This document shows positions 53,937 through 63,449 of a DNA stretch of 64,000 nucleotides, in pieces (positions within the stretch are counted from its first letter, which is position 1; each line of letters opens with the position of its first letter). A model generated the notes under the pieces. It was given only the letters and a program-made list of their open reading frames with translations. It searched no databases and was not told the origin of the DNA. The stretch covers positions 2,790,001-2,854,000 of the forward strand of contig NZ_CP047166.1 of assembly GCF_016806125.1 (NCBI RefSeq), in the 5' to 3' direction. The position numbers and the translations under genes are program-made. This DNA comes from Ponticoccus alexandrii. GTDB lineage: Bacteria > Pseudomonadota > Alphaproteobacteria > Rhodobacterales > Rhodobacteraceae.

Positions 53937-54578
53937 TTACTGGGCGTTTACATTAGCGTTTACAGTTTTGCTCTCGCGACGCCGCTTCTCTCGCCCAAGA
54001 AGCTCCAAGACCTCGGCGCTTTCTGAGGGTGAAACAGCGGCATAGTGTTCGATTACGGATGCCGCGTAGCGCAGTGACCACCCCATATGGTTGGCAATCT
54101 GATTGAGCGCCAAACCAGCGCGGAGTAGCCGTGTGGCGGCAGTCCCACGTGTGTCTTGCAAGCGAAACGATGGATCGCCCAGTTTTTCCTTGATGCACTC
54201 ACGGTATCGAGCAATCGCGCGGCTGGCTGACACAGCGTTCAAAGGGCTGCCGCGGTCGTTCACCAGTAGTATGGACTGTTCAGAAGGCGTCGCGTCAATC
54301 AGCTTGCGTAGCTCCGGCGTCACCGGGATGTGCGCGATCCGGCCACGTTTTTGTGTGCGCACCCTGAACCGTTCCATGCCATCAAACTGCTCCAGATTGC
54401 CACACGTGAGCCGAACTAAGTCAGATGGTCGCAGGCCGGCTTCGCAAGCCAGCGTCAACGCGGCCCTGTGATCGATCTGGATCCAGCCAATGACGTCCGC
54501 ACCCGTCTTCGCGACAAGGCCAGGGGCCTCGCCCTGATCAAACAAAGCCTTCATCGCCCGCCGGTTGCCACGCTGCAC
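53937..54578 (-). pseudogene. Truncated tyrosine recombinase next to tRNA-Cys
   Basis: The frame holds only a catalytic domain: LACEAGLRPSDLVRL (arginine), RLQDTRGTAATRLLRAG (the usual His replaced by Gln) and GWSLRYAASVIEHYA (nucleophile Tyr). About 150-180 residues of N-terminal core-binding domain are missing. The reading frame begins at MQRGNRRAMK with no ribosome-binding site, next to the end of the LysR gene. It is probably the leftover of an element once integrated at tRNA-Cys. Confidence 0.8.
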
Positions 54579-54621
54579 GCGCGCGGACCAGGGAACGGCA
54601 GGGGCGCCCGGCCCCGCCTGC

Positions 54622-55596
54622 CTACCCTCGTGCCCGAGCGCGCAGGATGTCGCAGAACTCCAGCGCCGCCGGTTCCAGCGGCTCCTTGCGGCGGGTCACA
54701 AGACCGAAGCCCGACAGCCGGATCTCGGGGCGGATGTCCAGCACAGTGAAAAGGCCCGCACGCAGATGCGCCAGCACCACCGCCTGCGGCAAAAGCGCGA
54801 CGGCGTCGGATTCCTGCACGAGGTTGAGGATCAGCAGGATCGACGAGCATTCTATGGTATCGCGCGGTCGACGCAGGCCCGCGCGGTCGAAGGCGGCGTC
54901 CAGCGCCTGCCGCGAAGGATTGCTGACCGGTTGCAGGGCCCAGGCGCAGTCCTGAAGATCCTCCAGCCGCCGCGCGCCGGCGGCTTGCCTGTGACCGGCA
55001 CGGGCTACAACCACCAGCCGTTCTTCGGCCAGCGGTTCGAAGGCGAAGACCGTCCGGTGCCGCTCGGCGCTGAAGCGGCCCACCGCCAGATCAAGCCGTC
55101 CGGCCTCGAGTTCCGACAGGATGCCGTCGCTGGTTTCCCCGTGCAGGGCCACGGACAGCTGCGGGCGGCGGCCCTTGATCTCGGCCACCGCGCGCGCGAC
55201 CAAATCGGGCGCGGCACCGGTGATGGCACCGACGGCCAGCGTGCCGTAGCCCCCCGCGCGCCGGGCCGAGAACTCTTCGGAAAACCGTTGCAGGCGGGAC
55301 AGCTGTGCCCGCGCATTGTCCACCGCGAACTGCCCCAGCGGGGTCAGGACCATGCCGCGCGGCCCGCGGTCGAACAGTGTCGCCTGAAAGATATCCTCGA
55401 CGTCGCGCAACATCTTGGAGGCCGTGGACTGCGTCATGTTCAGCGCGTCCGCCGCGCTGTGCGTGGTGCCGTGATCCGCCAGAGCGACGATCAGCGACAG
55501 GTGCCGCACCTTGAGGCTGGCGGTGATGTCCCTGTCCAGCGTGAACCCCCTTCTCGACCGATCACTTTTCGCGATTGCAGAACCGGATTTATTCAT
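54622..55596 (-). CDS. LysR-family transcriptional regulator
   Basis: A 324-residue LysR protein. The N-terminal HTH is SLKVRHLSLIVALADHGT and ADALNMTQSTASKMLRDVE, followed by the periplasmic-binding-like effector domain (about 110-324). It is divergent from tctCBA and the dehydrogenase gene, which it probably controls in response to their substrate. The promoter gap at 55597-55775 is 179 bp; no clear T-N11-A box was located. Confidence 0.9.
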   Translation of the reverse strand: MNKSGSAIAKSDRSRRGFTLDRDITASLKVRHLSLIVALADHGTTHSAADALNMTQSTASKMLRDVEDIFQATLFDRGPRGMVLTPLGQFAVDNARAQLSRLQRFSEEFSARRAGGYGTLAVGAITGAAPDLVARAVAEIKGRRPQLSVALHGETSDGILSELEAGRLDLAVGRFSAERHRTVFAFEPLAEERLVVVARAGHRQAAGARRLEDLQDCAWALQPVSNPSRQALDAAFDRAGLRRPRDTIECSSILLILNLVQESDAVALLPQAVVLAHLRAGLFTVLDIRPEIRLSGFGLVTRRKEPLEPAALEFCDILRARARG

Positions 55597-55775
55597 TGGA
55601 ACGTTATCACTGCGCTGGATAGCGTCAACAGCGGAGGAGGCTCCGGGGGGATCAAGGCAGCATCGACAACTCGAAACCGTGCAAGCGCGCGGGCTTTGTT
55701 GTCGGCTCTCTCGGGGGTTTCACGGTGCGGGCCGGGCGCCCGGCCAAACCGCTATGAACCACAAGGAGGACATTC

Positions 55776-56747
55776 ATGCAATTTGCCAAGACCGCCACAG
55801 CCGCCGCCCTTTTGCTGGCCGCCGCCACCGGCGCCGCCTGGGCCGAGTACCCCGAGCGCCCGATCCAGCTGATCGTGCCGTGGGGCGCAGGCGGCGGCAC
55901 CGACGCCGTGGGCCGTCTGCTGGGCGCTGAGATCCAGAAGGAACTGGGCGTGCCGGTCAACGTCGTGAACCGCACCGGCGGCTCGGGCGTGGTGGGCCAC
56001 AGCGCCATCGCCAATGCCGAGCCCGATGGCTACACCATCGGCATCATGACGATCGAGATCGACATGATGCACTGGCAGGGCCTGACGGAACTGACCTACG
56101 AGGACTTCGACATCCTCGCCATCGTCAACGCCGATCCGGGTGGTGTCATGGTGTCGGCCGACTCGGGTTTCGACAGCGTCGAGGCGCTGCTGGAAAGCAT
56201 CAAGAGCGAGCCTGCGGGCACCTACAAGGCATCGGGAACCGGCCAGGGCGGCATCTGGCACGTCGGCCTCGCCGGCTGGCTGCTGTCCGAGGATCTGGCG
56301 CCCGACCACGTGACCTTCGTGCCCAGCCAGGGCGCGGCGCCGGGCCTGACCGACATGGTCGCGGGCGGTGTGGACATCATCCCCTCGTCGCTGGCCGAGG
56401 GCCGGTCGATGATCGACGCGGGCCGCGTGACGGCGCTGGCCACCATGTCGCCCGAGCGTCAGGACGCCTTCCCGGACGTGCCGACGCTGGCGGAATCCAC
56501 CGGCTCCGACTGGACCGTCGCCGTGTGGCGCTCGGTCGCGGCACCGGCCGGTCTGCCGGATGACGTCAAGACGAAGCTCATGGACGCCATCGAGACCGCC
56601 TACAACACGGAAGAGTACCAGACCTTCATGAAGGACCGCGGCTTCGGCCTTCGCTGGGCGCGCGGCGACGACGCCAAACAGATCGTCGCGGATGACGACG
56701 CCGCCTTCGGCGAGGTCATGAAAAAAGCCGGTCTGGCTGCCGAATAA
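55776..56747 (+). CDS. tctC: Tripartite tricarboxylate transporter solute-binding protein
   Basis: A 323-residue periplasmic binding protein of the TctC/Bug family with a signal peptide (about 1-23, ending AWA). The ligand-site motif PWGAGGGTDAVGR and NRTGGSGVVGHSAIANAEPD are family signatures. AAGGAGG precedes the ATG at 55776. It captures a small carboxylate for the TctAB permease. The ligand cannot be named from sequence. Confidence 0.92.
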   Translation: MQFAKTATAAALLLAAATGAAWAEYPERPIQLIVPWGAGGGTDAVGRLLGAEIQKELGVPVNVVNRTGGSGVVGHSAIANAEPDGYTIGIMTIEIDMMHWQGLTELTYEDFDILAIVNADPGGVMVSADSGFDSVEALLESIKSEPAGTYKASGTGQGGIWHVGLAGWLLSEDLAPDHVTFVPSQGAAPGLTDMVAGGVDIIPSSLAEGRSMIDAGRVTALATMSPERQDAFPDVPTLAESTGSDWTVAVWRSVAAPAGLPDDVKTKLMDAIETAYNTEEYQTFMKDRGFGLRWARGDDAKQIVADDDAAFGEVMKKAGLAAE

Positions 56748-56831
56748 GGCCCGACACGCACACGGGGGCCGGGGGATCACGTTTCCTCCGGCCCCTTCCC
56801 GTCTCCGGGACCGAAACACGAGGACAGCAGA

Positions 56832-57305
56832 ATGCGCGTCACCGACCTGACCCTGGGGGTTCTGACCCTGCTGGGCGGCATTGCGATCTACATTTCCGCA
56901 TGGGGCTTCAAGGCGATCCCCGGACAGGCCTACGGCGCGGGCACCATGCCGCGCGCCATCGCGCTGGTGACGGTGCTGACCGGGCTCTTCATCATCGTCA
57001 AGGCCGTGATGGCCGGAGAGCGCGTGCCTGGCCTGCAACTGGCCGACTGGACCCGCAGCGGCGGCGCGCTGCTGCGCGTGTTCGCGGTGCTGGCGCTGAT
57101 CCTCGCCTATATCCTGCTGTCGCCGGTGCTGGGCTTCCTGCCCACGGCCTTCGCCGTCATGGTGCTGGCCATGCTGGTCCTGCGGGTCCGGCTGATCATC
57201 GCCCTGCCGGTGTCTCTCGTGGCCGCGCTGGCGATCCAGCAGGCCTTCGGCAAGCTGCTTCTGGTGCCCCTGCCCCGCAGCCCCCTTCTGACCTTCCTGT
57301 GGTAA
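56832..57305 (+). CDS. tctB: Tripartite tricarboxylate transporter small membrane subunit
   Basis: A 157-residue protein with four predicted helices, matching TctB in length and order. VLALILAYILLSPVLGFLPT is a typical helix pair. It supports the large permease TctA encoded 7 bp downstream, and follows the binding-protein gene by 84 bp. Confidence 0.88.
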   Translation: MRVTDLTLGVLTLLGGIAIYISAWGFKAIPGQAYGAGTMPRAIALVTVLTGLFIIVKAVMAGERVPGLQLADWTRSGGALLRVFAVLALILAYILLSPVLGFLPTAFAVMVLAMLVLRVRLIIALPVSLVAALAIQQAFGKLLLVPLPRSPLLTFLW

Positions 57306-57312
57306 GCACCCC

Positions 57313-58809
57313 ATGCCCGTAGTCCTCGACGCCGCCGCCCTCGTCTTCCAGCCGTCCGTCCTGCTGGTGATCCTCGCCGCCGCCGCCTTCGGCATGTTCG
57401 TCGGCGCCATCCCCGGCCTGACCGCCACCATGGCCACGGCCCTGCTGGTGCCGGTCACCTTCTTCATGGACCCGGTGCCCGCCATCGCCGCCATCGTCAC
57501 CGCGACCGCCATGGCGATCTTCGCGGGTGACATTCCCGGCACGCTTTTGCGGATGCCCGGCACGCCAGCCTCTGCCGCCTACGTTCAGGACGCCTATGCG
57601 CTGACAAAACAGGGCAGACCAGAGTCAGCCCTGGGCGCCTCTCTGGTCTTTTCGTCGCTGGGCGGCATCTTCGGCACGTTGGTGCTGATCACCGCCTCCC
57701 CGGTGCTGGCCGAGGTGGCGCTGAAGTTCTCGTCTTTCGAATACTTCTGGCTTGTGGTGCTGGGCCTGTCCTGCGCGGTCTTCATCTCGCCCGGCTCACC
57801 GGCGCGCGGGCTGATTTCCCTGTTCATCGGTCTCTTCGCGGCCACCGTCGGGCTGGAAAACCCGGCGGGAGAGCCGCGCTATACCTTTGGCAATGTCGAG
57901 TTGATGGGCGGCGTGCAGTTCATCCCCGCGATGATCGGCCTCTTCGCCGTCTCCGAGGTCATCCGCGCCTTCATCCACCGCGGCAGCGACGAGAAACCGC
58001 CCGCTACCGGCAAACGCGGCATCTTCCGCGAGCAGATCGGCAACATGGCACGCTACCCGGTACAGGCCCTGCGCGGTAGCGCCCTTGGCACCGCCATCGG
58101 CGCCCTGCCCGGCGCAGGCGCCGACATCGCCGCATGGATCAGTTACGCGGTATCCAAGAAGTTTTCCAAGACGCCCGAGAAGTTCGGCAAGGGCCATGTC
58201 GAGGGGCTGGTCGAGGCCGGATCGTCGAACAACGGCGCCATGTCGGGCGCATGGATCCCGGCACTGGTCTTCGGCATCCCCGGCGATTCCATCACCGCCA
58301 TCGTCATCGGCGTGCTTTACATCAAGGGCATCAACCCCGGCCCGATGGTCTTCATCACCCAGCCGCAGATGATCTACGCGGTCTTCATCGTCTTCCTGAT
58401 CGCCAACCTGATCATGCTGCCGCTGGGCTGGATAGCCATCAAGGGCGCCCGGCAAGTGCTGTCGATCCCGCAGCGGGTGCTGATGCCGATCATCCTGATG
58501 TTCTGCATGGTCGGCTCTTTCGCCATCAACAACTCGGTCTTCGGGATCTGGCTGATGTTCGTCTTCGGCATCATCGGCTTCTTGATGGAGGAAAACAACA
58601 TCCCCATCGCCCCCGCGATCCTCGGCCTCGTGCTTGGACCGATGCTGGAACAGAACTTCGTCACCTCGATGATCAAGTCCGACGGCAGCTTCCTCGCCTT
58701 CTTCGAGCGCCCGATTGCCGCGGGGCTTGGCCTGTTCACCATTGCCGTCTGGATGATCCCGCTGGCGATGCTGCTGTTGCGCCGCCGCAAGGCCGACGCG
58801 GCGGCCTGA
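57313..58809 (+). CDS. tctA: Tripartite tricarboxylate transporter large permease
   Basis: A 498-residue permease with about 11-12 helices. Family motifs include GMFVGAIPGLTATMATALL near residue 28, GDIPGTLLRMPGTPASAAY and GIPGDSITAIVIGVLYIKGI. It uses an ion gradient to move the carboxylate delivered by TctC. Third gene of tctCBA, followed 33 bp later by the dehydrogenase gene. Confidence 0.94.
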   Translation: MPVVLDAAALVFQPSVLLVILAAAAFGMFVGAIPGLTATMATALLVPVTFFMDPVPAIAAIVTATAMAIFAGDIPGTLLRMPGTPASAAYVQDAYALTKQGRPESALGASLVFSSLGGIFGTLVLITASPVLAEVALKFSSFEYFWLVVLGLSCAVFISPGSPARGLISLFIGLFAATVGLENPAGEPRYTFGNVELMGGVQFIPAMIGLFAVSEVIRAFIHRGSDEKPPATGKRGIFREQIGNMARYPVQALRGSALGTAIGALPGAGADIAAWISYAVSKKFSKTPEKFGKGHVEGLVEAGSSNNGAMSGAWIPALVFGIPGDSITAIVIGVLYIKGINPGPMVFITQPQMIYAVFIVFLIANLIMLPLGWIAIKGARQVLSIPQRVLMPIILMFCMVGSFAINNSVFGIWLMFVFGIIGFLMEENNIPIAPAILGLVLGPMLEQNFVTSMIKSDGSFLAFFERPIAAGLGLFTIAVWMIPLAMLLLRRRKADAAA

Positions 58810-58842
58810 CCCGAAACCCCTGACTGAAAAGACCGAACGACC

Positions 58843-59787
58843 ATGACCAAACCCGACCTTCTGCTTGTCGCCGACCTGTCCCCGCGTGTGGTGGACCAGC
58901 TTGAGCAGGATTTCACCCTGCATCGCTATTGCGACGCCGAGGACAAGGGCGCTTTTCTGCAAGCCCTGCCCGAGGGTGTGCGCTTCATCGCCACCGGCGG
59001 CGGAACCGGCTGCTCGCGCGCGATCATCGAGGCGCTGCCGGCGCTGGAAATCATCTCGTCCTTCGGGGTGGGCTACGACGCGGTCGACGTCGAGGCGGCG
59101 AAGGAACACGGCGTGCGCGTGACCAACACGCCCGACGTTCTGAACGACTGCGTCGCCGAGGTGACCATGGCGCTGATGCTGGCGCTGGCGCACCGCGTGC
59201 CGGAAAGCCACGACTACGTACGCGCGGGCCGGTGGGAGAACGAGGGCGCCATGCCCCTGACCGCCGAACTGACCGGTGCCACGGTGGGCATCATCGGACT
59301 GGGCCGGATCGGTAAATCCATCGCGCGGCTGGCGCAGGCCTTTTCCATGCGTGTCGTCTATCACGGCCGCTCCGAACAGGCGCACCAGCCCTTCCAGTAC
59401 TACGACAACCCCGTGGACATGGCCCGCGACGTCGACTGGCTGGTCGTGATCGCGCCCAGCACGCCGCAGACCCGCGGCATCGTCAGCCGTGAGGTGCTGG
59501 AGGCTCTGGGGTCCGAGGGGCGCCTCGTGAACGTCGCGCGCGGCGATCTGGTGGACGAAGAGGCCCTGATCGAGGCGCTGTCAACCGGCACCATCGCCGG
59601 GGCGGCGCTGGATGTCTTCGCACAAGAGCCGCATGTGCCCGAGGCGCTGCGCATGCAGGACAATGTCGTCCTGCTGCCCCATATCGGCAGCGCCACGCAC
59701 AAGACGCGGGCCGCGATGGGCGATCTCGTGGTGAAGAACCTGCGTGCCCACCTGCGCGGCAACCCCGTGCTGACCCCGGTGGTCTGA
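58843..59787 (+). CDS. D-2-hydroxyacid dehydrogenase (glyoxylate/hydroxypyruvate reductase-like)
   Basis: A 314-residue NAD(P)-dependent enzyme. The nucleotide site is VGIIGLGRIGKSIARLA. The catalytic residues are the Arg in VNVARGDLVD, the Glu in FAQEPHVPEAL and the His in LLPHIGSATH. Placed directly after tctCBA and probably in the same operon, it may reduce or oxidise the carboxylate imported by the transporter, such as a 2-hydroxy- or 2-keto-acid. Confidence 0.9.
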   Translation: MTKPDLLLVADLSPRVVDQLEQDFTLHRYCDAEDKGAFLQALPEGVRFIATGGGTGCSRAIIEALPALEIISSFGVGYDAVDVEAAKEHGVRVTNTPDVLNDCVAEVTMALMLALAHRVPESHDYVRAGRWENEGAMPLTAELTGATVGIIGLGRIGKSIARLAQAFSMRVVYHGRSEQAHQPFQYYDNPVDMARDVDWLVVIAPSTPQTRGIVSREVLEALGSEGRLVNVARGDLVDEEALIEALSTGTIAGAALDVFAQEPHVPEALRMQDNVVLLPHIGSATHKTRAAMGDLVVKNLRAHLRGNPVLTPVV

Positions 59788-59826
59788 CCCGGAGATCCGC
59801 CCGGCGTCGCCGCACTGCGTGCGCCG

Positions 59827-59850
59827 GGCGGCAAGGCCCCTTGCCGCCTT
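59827..59850 (+). terminator. Terminator-like hairpin after the dehydrogenase gene
   Basis: GGCGGCAA (59827-59834), a 6-nt loop and TTGCCGCC (59841-59848) form an 8-bp stem 39 bp after the stop. The trailing sequence is only TTCG, so termination is plausible but not certain. The remaining gap to psd contains GGTTG/CAACC (60018-60033) around GTTAAT and no gene. Confidence 0.5.
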
Positions 59851-60063
59851 CGACCGGCAGCAGACCCGCAGCGTCACGCCACCCGCCCGGTCCCACGCAG
59901 CGGGTCATGGCTCGGCGACACCCCGCCGGTCGGTCACGGAACAGACCGGCAGCCCTGACTGTTGCACCCGAGGCCCGGTTGCATCCACCACCCATATGAT
60001 GTTGTGGTCATGGCTTGGGTTGGTTAATCAACCGACCATTCGCCAAGGAAAAACGACACATCT

Positions 60064-60756
60064 ATGAGAATGCGCGACACGTTCCTCAAGCCGATGCATC
60101 CGGAAGGGCGGCGGTTTGTGGCCATCTTTGCGGCTGTCACAGCGGCGCTCTTCCTGCTCTCTTCCGTCCTGGGATGGATGGGCGTCGGGCTGACGATCTG
60201 GTGTTACTACTTCTTCCGTGACCCGGCCCGTGTGACCCCGATCCGCGACGGCCTGATCGTCAGCCCCGCGGATGGCGTGGTATCGCTGATCGAAAAGGCC
60301 GTGCCGCCGTCGGAACTGGGCATGACCGATCAACCACTAACCCGCGTCAGCGTATTCATGAGCGTCTTCAACTGCCACGTGAACCGCGCCCCCGTGGCGG
60401 GACGGATCTCGGCCATCGCATATCGTCCGGGCAAGTTCTTCAATGCCTCTCTGGACAAGGCCAGCGCGGACAACGAGCGCAACAGCCTGTGCATCGACAT
60501 GGCGGACGGGCGACAGATCGCCGTGGTCCAGATCGCGGGGCTGGTTGCGCGTCGGATCGTCTGCTTTTCCGCACAGGGCGACACGCTGGCAACCGGAGAA
60601 CGGTTTGGCCTGATCCGCTTCGGGTCGCGGCTGGACGTCTACCTGCCGGATGGTGTGCCGCCGCTGGTCTCTCTGGGACAAACCATGGTCGCGGGTGAGA
60701 CGGTCCTTGCGGATCTGACCTCGGACGAGCCCGCACGCAGTGCGCGAGCAGATTGA
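60064..60756 (+). CDS. psd: Phosphatidylserine decarboxylase
   Basis: A 230-residue short-form Psd. It has an N-terminal membrane segment (about 17-45), [13 protein letters not shown] and [18 protein letters not shown]. The self-cleavage site is the Gly-Ser in [11 protein letters not shown], where Ser becomes the pyruvoyl group. It converts phosphatidylserine to phosphatidylethanolamine. First gene of psd-pssA-pmtA, with pssA following after 3 bp. AAGGA precedes the ATG. Confidence 0.94.
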   Translation: MRMRDTFLKPMHPEGRRFVAIFAAVTAALFLLSSVLGWMGVGLTIWCYYFFRDPARVTPIRDGLIVSPADGVVSLIEKAVPPSELGMTDQPLTRVSVFMSVFNCHVNRAPVAGRISAIAYRPGKFFNASLDKASADNERNSLCIDMADGRQIAVVQIAGLVARRIVCFSAQGDTLATGERFGLIRFGSRLDVYLPDGVPPLVSLGQTMVAGETVLADLTSDEPARSARAD

Positions 60757-60759
60757 CGC

Positions 60760-61512
60760 ATGCCTGACACCACACCCGACAAGAAACGGAAAATCAACGT
60801 CCTGCAGCTGTTGCCGAACCTGGTGACCATCTCGGCCATTTGCGCGGGCCTGTCCGCCATACGCTTTGGCTATGAAGGGGATTTCGAACTGGCCGTGCGC
60901 CTTGTGCTGGTGGCCTGCCTTCTGGATGGTCTGGACGGCCGGATTGCCCGTCTGACAAAAAGCGAGTCGCCAATCGGTGCCGAACTGGATTCTCTCGCGG
61001 ACTTCCTGAACTTCGGCGTGGCGCCGGCCCTGGTCATCTACCACTGGGCCCTGCAGGATCTTGCCCGTGCGGGATGGATCGCTGTCCTGAGCTATTCCAT
61101 TTGCTGCGTCCTGCGGCTGGCCCGGTTCAACGTCGACAGCCGGTTGGAAAAGGAAGGCCCCGGAACGGATTACTTTGTCGGCGTCCCTTCGCCGGCGGGC
61201 GCAGTCCTTGTGTTGCTGCCCATGTTTATCTCGTTCCTCTTCTCCGACCTTCCCCTGCCCGCGCCTGCGCTCATCGCGGGCCATGTCGTTCTGGTCGGCC
61301 TGCTGATGATCAGCCGTGTCCCGACCTATGCCTTCAAGCAGCTGACCATCGACCGCGGGAATGCCAAGTTTTTCCTTCTGGGCGCAGGGCTCATGGCCGC
61401 AGCATTACTGACATATCTCTGGGCTACCCTGGCGCTGATGACATGTGCCTACATCTGCAGCCTGATCTGGGCGTTCCGATCCGCTCGCAAGTCACGAAAC
61501 GCAAAGGATTAA
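60760..61512 (+). CDS. pssA: CDP-diacylglycerol-serine O-phosphatidyltransferase
   Basis: A 250-residue membrane CDP-alcohol phosphatidyltransferase. The catalytic motif is DGLDGRIARL, completed by GAELDSLADF (the D-G-AR-G-D-D pattern). It makes phosphatidylserine from CDP-diacylglycerol and serine. It starts 3 bp after psd, so substrate and product are made by adjacent enzymes. Confidence 0.95.
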   Translation: MPDTTPDKKRKINVLQLLPNLVTISAICAGLSAIRFGYEGDFELAVRLVLVACLLDGLDGRIARLTKSESPIGAELDSLADFLNFGVAPALVIYHWALQDLARAGWIAVLSYSICCVLRLARFNVDSRLEKEGPGTDYFVGVPSPAGAVLVLLPMFISFLFSDLPLPAPALIAGHVVLVGLLMISRVPTYAFKQLTIDRGNAKFFLLGAGLMAAALLTYLWATLALMTCAYICSLIWAFRSARKSRNAKD

Positions 61513-61516
61513 CGAG

Positions 61517-62140
61517 ATGGAACTCAGCGCAATCAAGACCTCTTACGCGCGGTGGGCGCCCGTCTACGACCTGACTTTCGGCGCGATCACAAATGCCGGA
61601 CGGCGCGCGGCGGTCGATTACATCAATGGACAAAGCGGGACGAGCGTTCTGGAAGTCGGTGTCGGGACCGGCCTCGCGCTGCGCAACTACCGTTCGGACC
61701 TGTCCGTGACGGGTATCGATTTCAGCGAAGACATGCTGGCCAAGGCGCGGGAAAAAGTCGAACGCCACGGGTTGGGGCACGTCCGGCACCTACGGCAAAT
61801 GGATGCGCGGGCCCTCGATTTTCCGGACAATCACTTCGATGCTGTCGCCGCGATGCATATCATCTCGGTCGTGCCGGAACCCGAACGCGTGATGGCCGAG
61901 ATCGCGCGGGTCTGCAAACCCGGCGGCAAGGTCGTCATCACCAATCATTTCGCGCAGGAAACCGGCATGCTGGCGCGGATCGAACGGTTCTTTGCGCCCT
62001 TCTCAAACCTGCTGGGCTGGCATTCGGATTTCGACATCGCCACCGTACTGCAACAACCGGACCTGGCGATTGCAGAGACGAGGCCGCTGCCCCCCATCGG
62101 AATGATGACCTTTCTTGTGCTGCAAAAAGCGGAAGGCTGA
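61517..62140 (+). CDS. pmtA: Phospholipid N-methyltransferase (PmtA type)
   Basis: A 207-residue class I SAM methyltransferase with SAM loop VLEVGVGTGLALRNY. It begins 4 bp after pssA. PmtA of the Rhodobacter type methylates phosphatidylethanolamine to phosphatidylcholine, which fits the operon. A generic methyltransferase is the alternative. Confidence 0.87.
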   Translation: MELSAIKTSYARWAPVYDLTFGAITNAGRRAAVDYINGQSGTSVLEVGVGTGLALRNYRSDLSVTGIDFSEDMLAKAREKVERHGLGHVRHLRQMDARALDFPDNHFDAVAAMHIISVVPEPERVMAEIARVCKPGGKVVITNHFAQETGMLARIERFFAPFSNLLGWHSDFDIATVLQQPDLAIAETRPLPPIGMMTFLVLQKAEG

Positions 62141-62259
62141 TCCTTCGGGAACAGCGCCGGGGAAACCATCCATACGGCGGCACGCAGATCCCGACAGAGC
62201 CTCATCCCTTGGCCAGCGGTCGGCTGACCCTGACAGTTTATTCCGGAACGACAGACATG

Positions 62260-62600
62260 CCCGGCCTGGGCATCCAGTGCACCGGCGCCGTGGCGGCCGT
62301 GACGATCGCCGCCGACCGGGGCGAGGGGCAGGAAGAGCGAACCCTGCAGAAGCGGGCGGTCGACACCCTGAAGAACGCCCAGACACGCACGGCTCGTGGT
62401 CACCATGACACATGCGGTCGATGTAGCGACGCAAAGCTGAATCAACTGCGGAATGTCGTATCCAAGCCCCGAAATAGCAACTGGAAGGTCGGCACCACGA
62501 AGATACCGCCCCCGATCCTGCGCAGACCGAAGGCGAAACCCGCAAGCAGTGCGATCCCAATGATCGAGCCGAGCAACGGCATCAGGTCGGCAATTGTCAC
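62260..62600 (-). pseudogene. Frameshifted TauE/SafE-family remnant
   Basis: From a possible GTG at 62600 the frame reads GIALLAGFAFGLRRIGGGIF, then stops after FRGLDTTFRS. A one-base deletion near 62460 restores GYDIPQLIQLCVATSTACVM in the next frame. This matches the TauE/SafE protein at 33322-34143 (GLGYDGPQVMQVCLATSLAS). Further toward 62150 the match fades with more stops. The gap 62141-62615 holds nothing else that I can identify. Confidence 0.75.
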
Positions 62601-62615
62601 TGGAGCGGTCCCGGC

Positions 62616-63446
62616 TTACGCTGCTTTGTACTGCCTTGCGATGATCGAGCTGCCGAGGCTGGTCAGCACCACGGTCACGATCAGCAGGATGAAGGCCAGT
62701 GCCGCACCGAAGGGCCAGTTGGACGCACGGGCGAACTGCTCATAGACCGCCGGGGCCATCATCTGGAACTGAGGCCCGCCCAGCAGAAGCGGTGTGGCGT
62801 AGGCGTTCATGCACAGGATGAACACCAGCGTCGCGCCGGCCAGCACACCCGGCAGCGAAAGTGGCATCAGTACCCGAAAGAAGGATCGCGCCGGGCGCGC
62901 GCCGAGGTTCGCCGCCGCCTCCTCGACCTGTCGGGGGATGCTTTCGATCACCGAGGCCAGGGTCAGGATCATGTAGGGCAGGACAATCCCCACCGTGGCG
63001 AAAATCACCGCCCCGGGCGTGTAGAGCAGCTGCAACGGCTCCGAAATTATGCCGAGACCGCGAAGCGAGGCATTGACCAGCCCGTCGGTGCTCAGCAGGG
63101 CGAGATACCCTGCCGAGCGGACCACGCCCCCCACCAGCAGCGGGAACATGGTCAGGATGGTCAGCTTGCTCTTCCAGCGCCCTTCCATCCGGGCCAGCCA
63201 GTAGGCCGGTCCGTAAGCCAGAAGCGTGGTCAGGACGGTGCAGGTCAGAGCCACCACGATCGTTGTCGTCAGGATCTTCTGGTAATAGGGGTCGGCCACC
63301 GCCTTCGCGTAGTTTTCCCACGTGAAGGCCGTCTCCATCAGGTACAGCGGATCGAAGATGTTGAACGAATACCGCAGCATCAGAAGCATCGGCGCGCCCA
63401 GCAGGAGCAGCACCAGAAGACAGGCCGGAAGAACAAGCTTTGCCAT
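62616..63446 (-). CDS. ABC transporter permease, spermidine/putrescine (PotB) type
   Basis: A 276-residue permease with six helices and the EAA loop EEAAANLGARPARSFFRVL preceding PLSLPGVLAG. It belongs to the spermidine/putrescine-type permeases (PotB/PotC class). The ligand may be a polyamine or another small organic cation. It follows the binding-protein gene by 3 bp. The usual second permease and ATPase lie outside or are missing. Confidence 0.9.
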   Translation of the reverse strand: MAKLVLPACLLVLLLLGAPMLLMLRYSFNIFDPLYLMETAFTWENYAKAVADPYYQKILTTTIVVALTCTVLTTLLAYGPAYWLARMEGRWKSKLTILTMFPLLVGGVVRSAGYLALLSTDGLVNASLRGLGIISEPLQLLYTPGAVIFATVGIVLPYMILTLASVIESIPRQVEEAAANLGARPARSFFRVLMPLSLPGVLAGATLVFILCMNAYATPLLLGGPQFQMMAPAVYEQFARASNWPFGAALAFILLIVTVVLTSLGSSIIARQYKAA

Positions 63447-63449
63447 GGG

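Noticed and set aside
55752-57563. A 603-codon open frame on the minus strand opposite tctC/tctB
   Set aside because: Same antisense effect. The plus-strand genes have signal peptide, helices and ribosome-binding sites.
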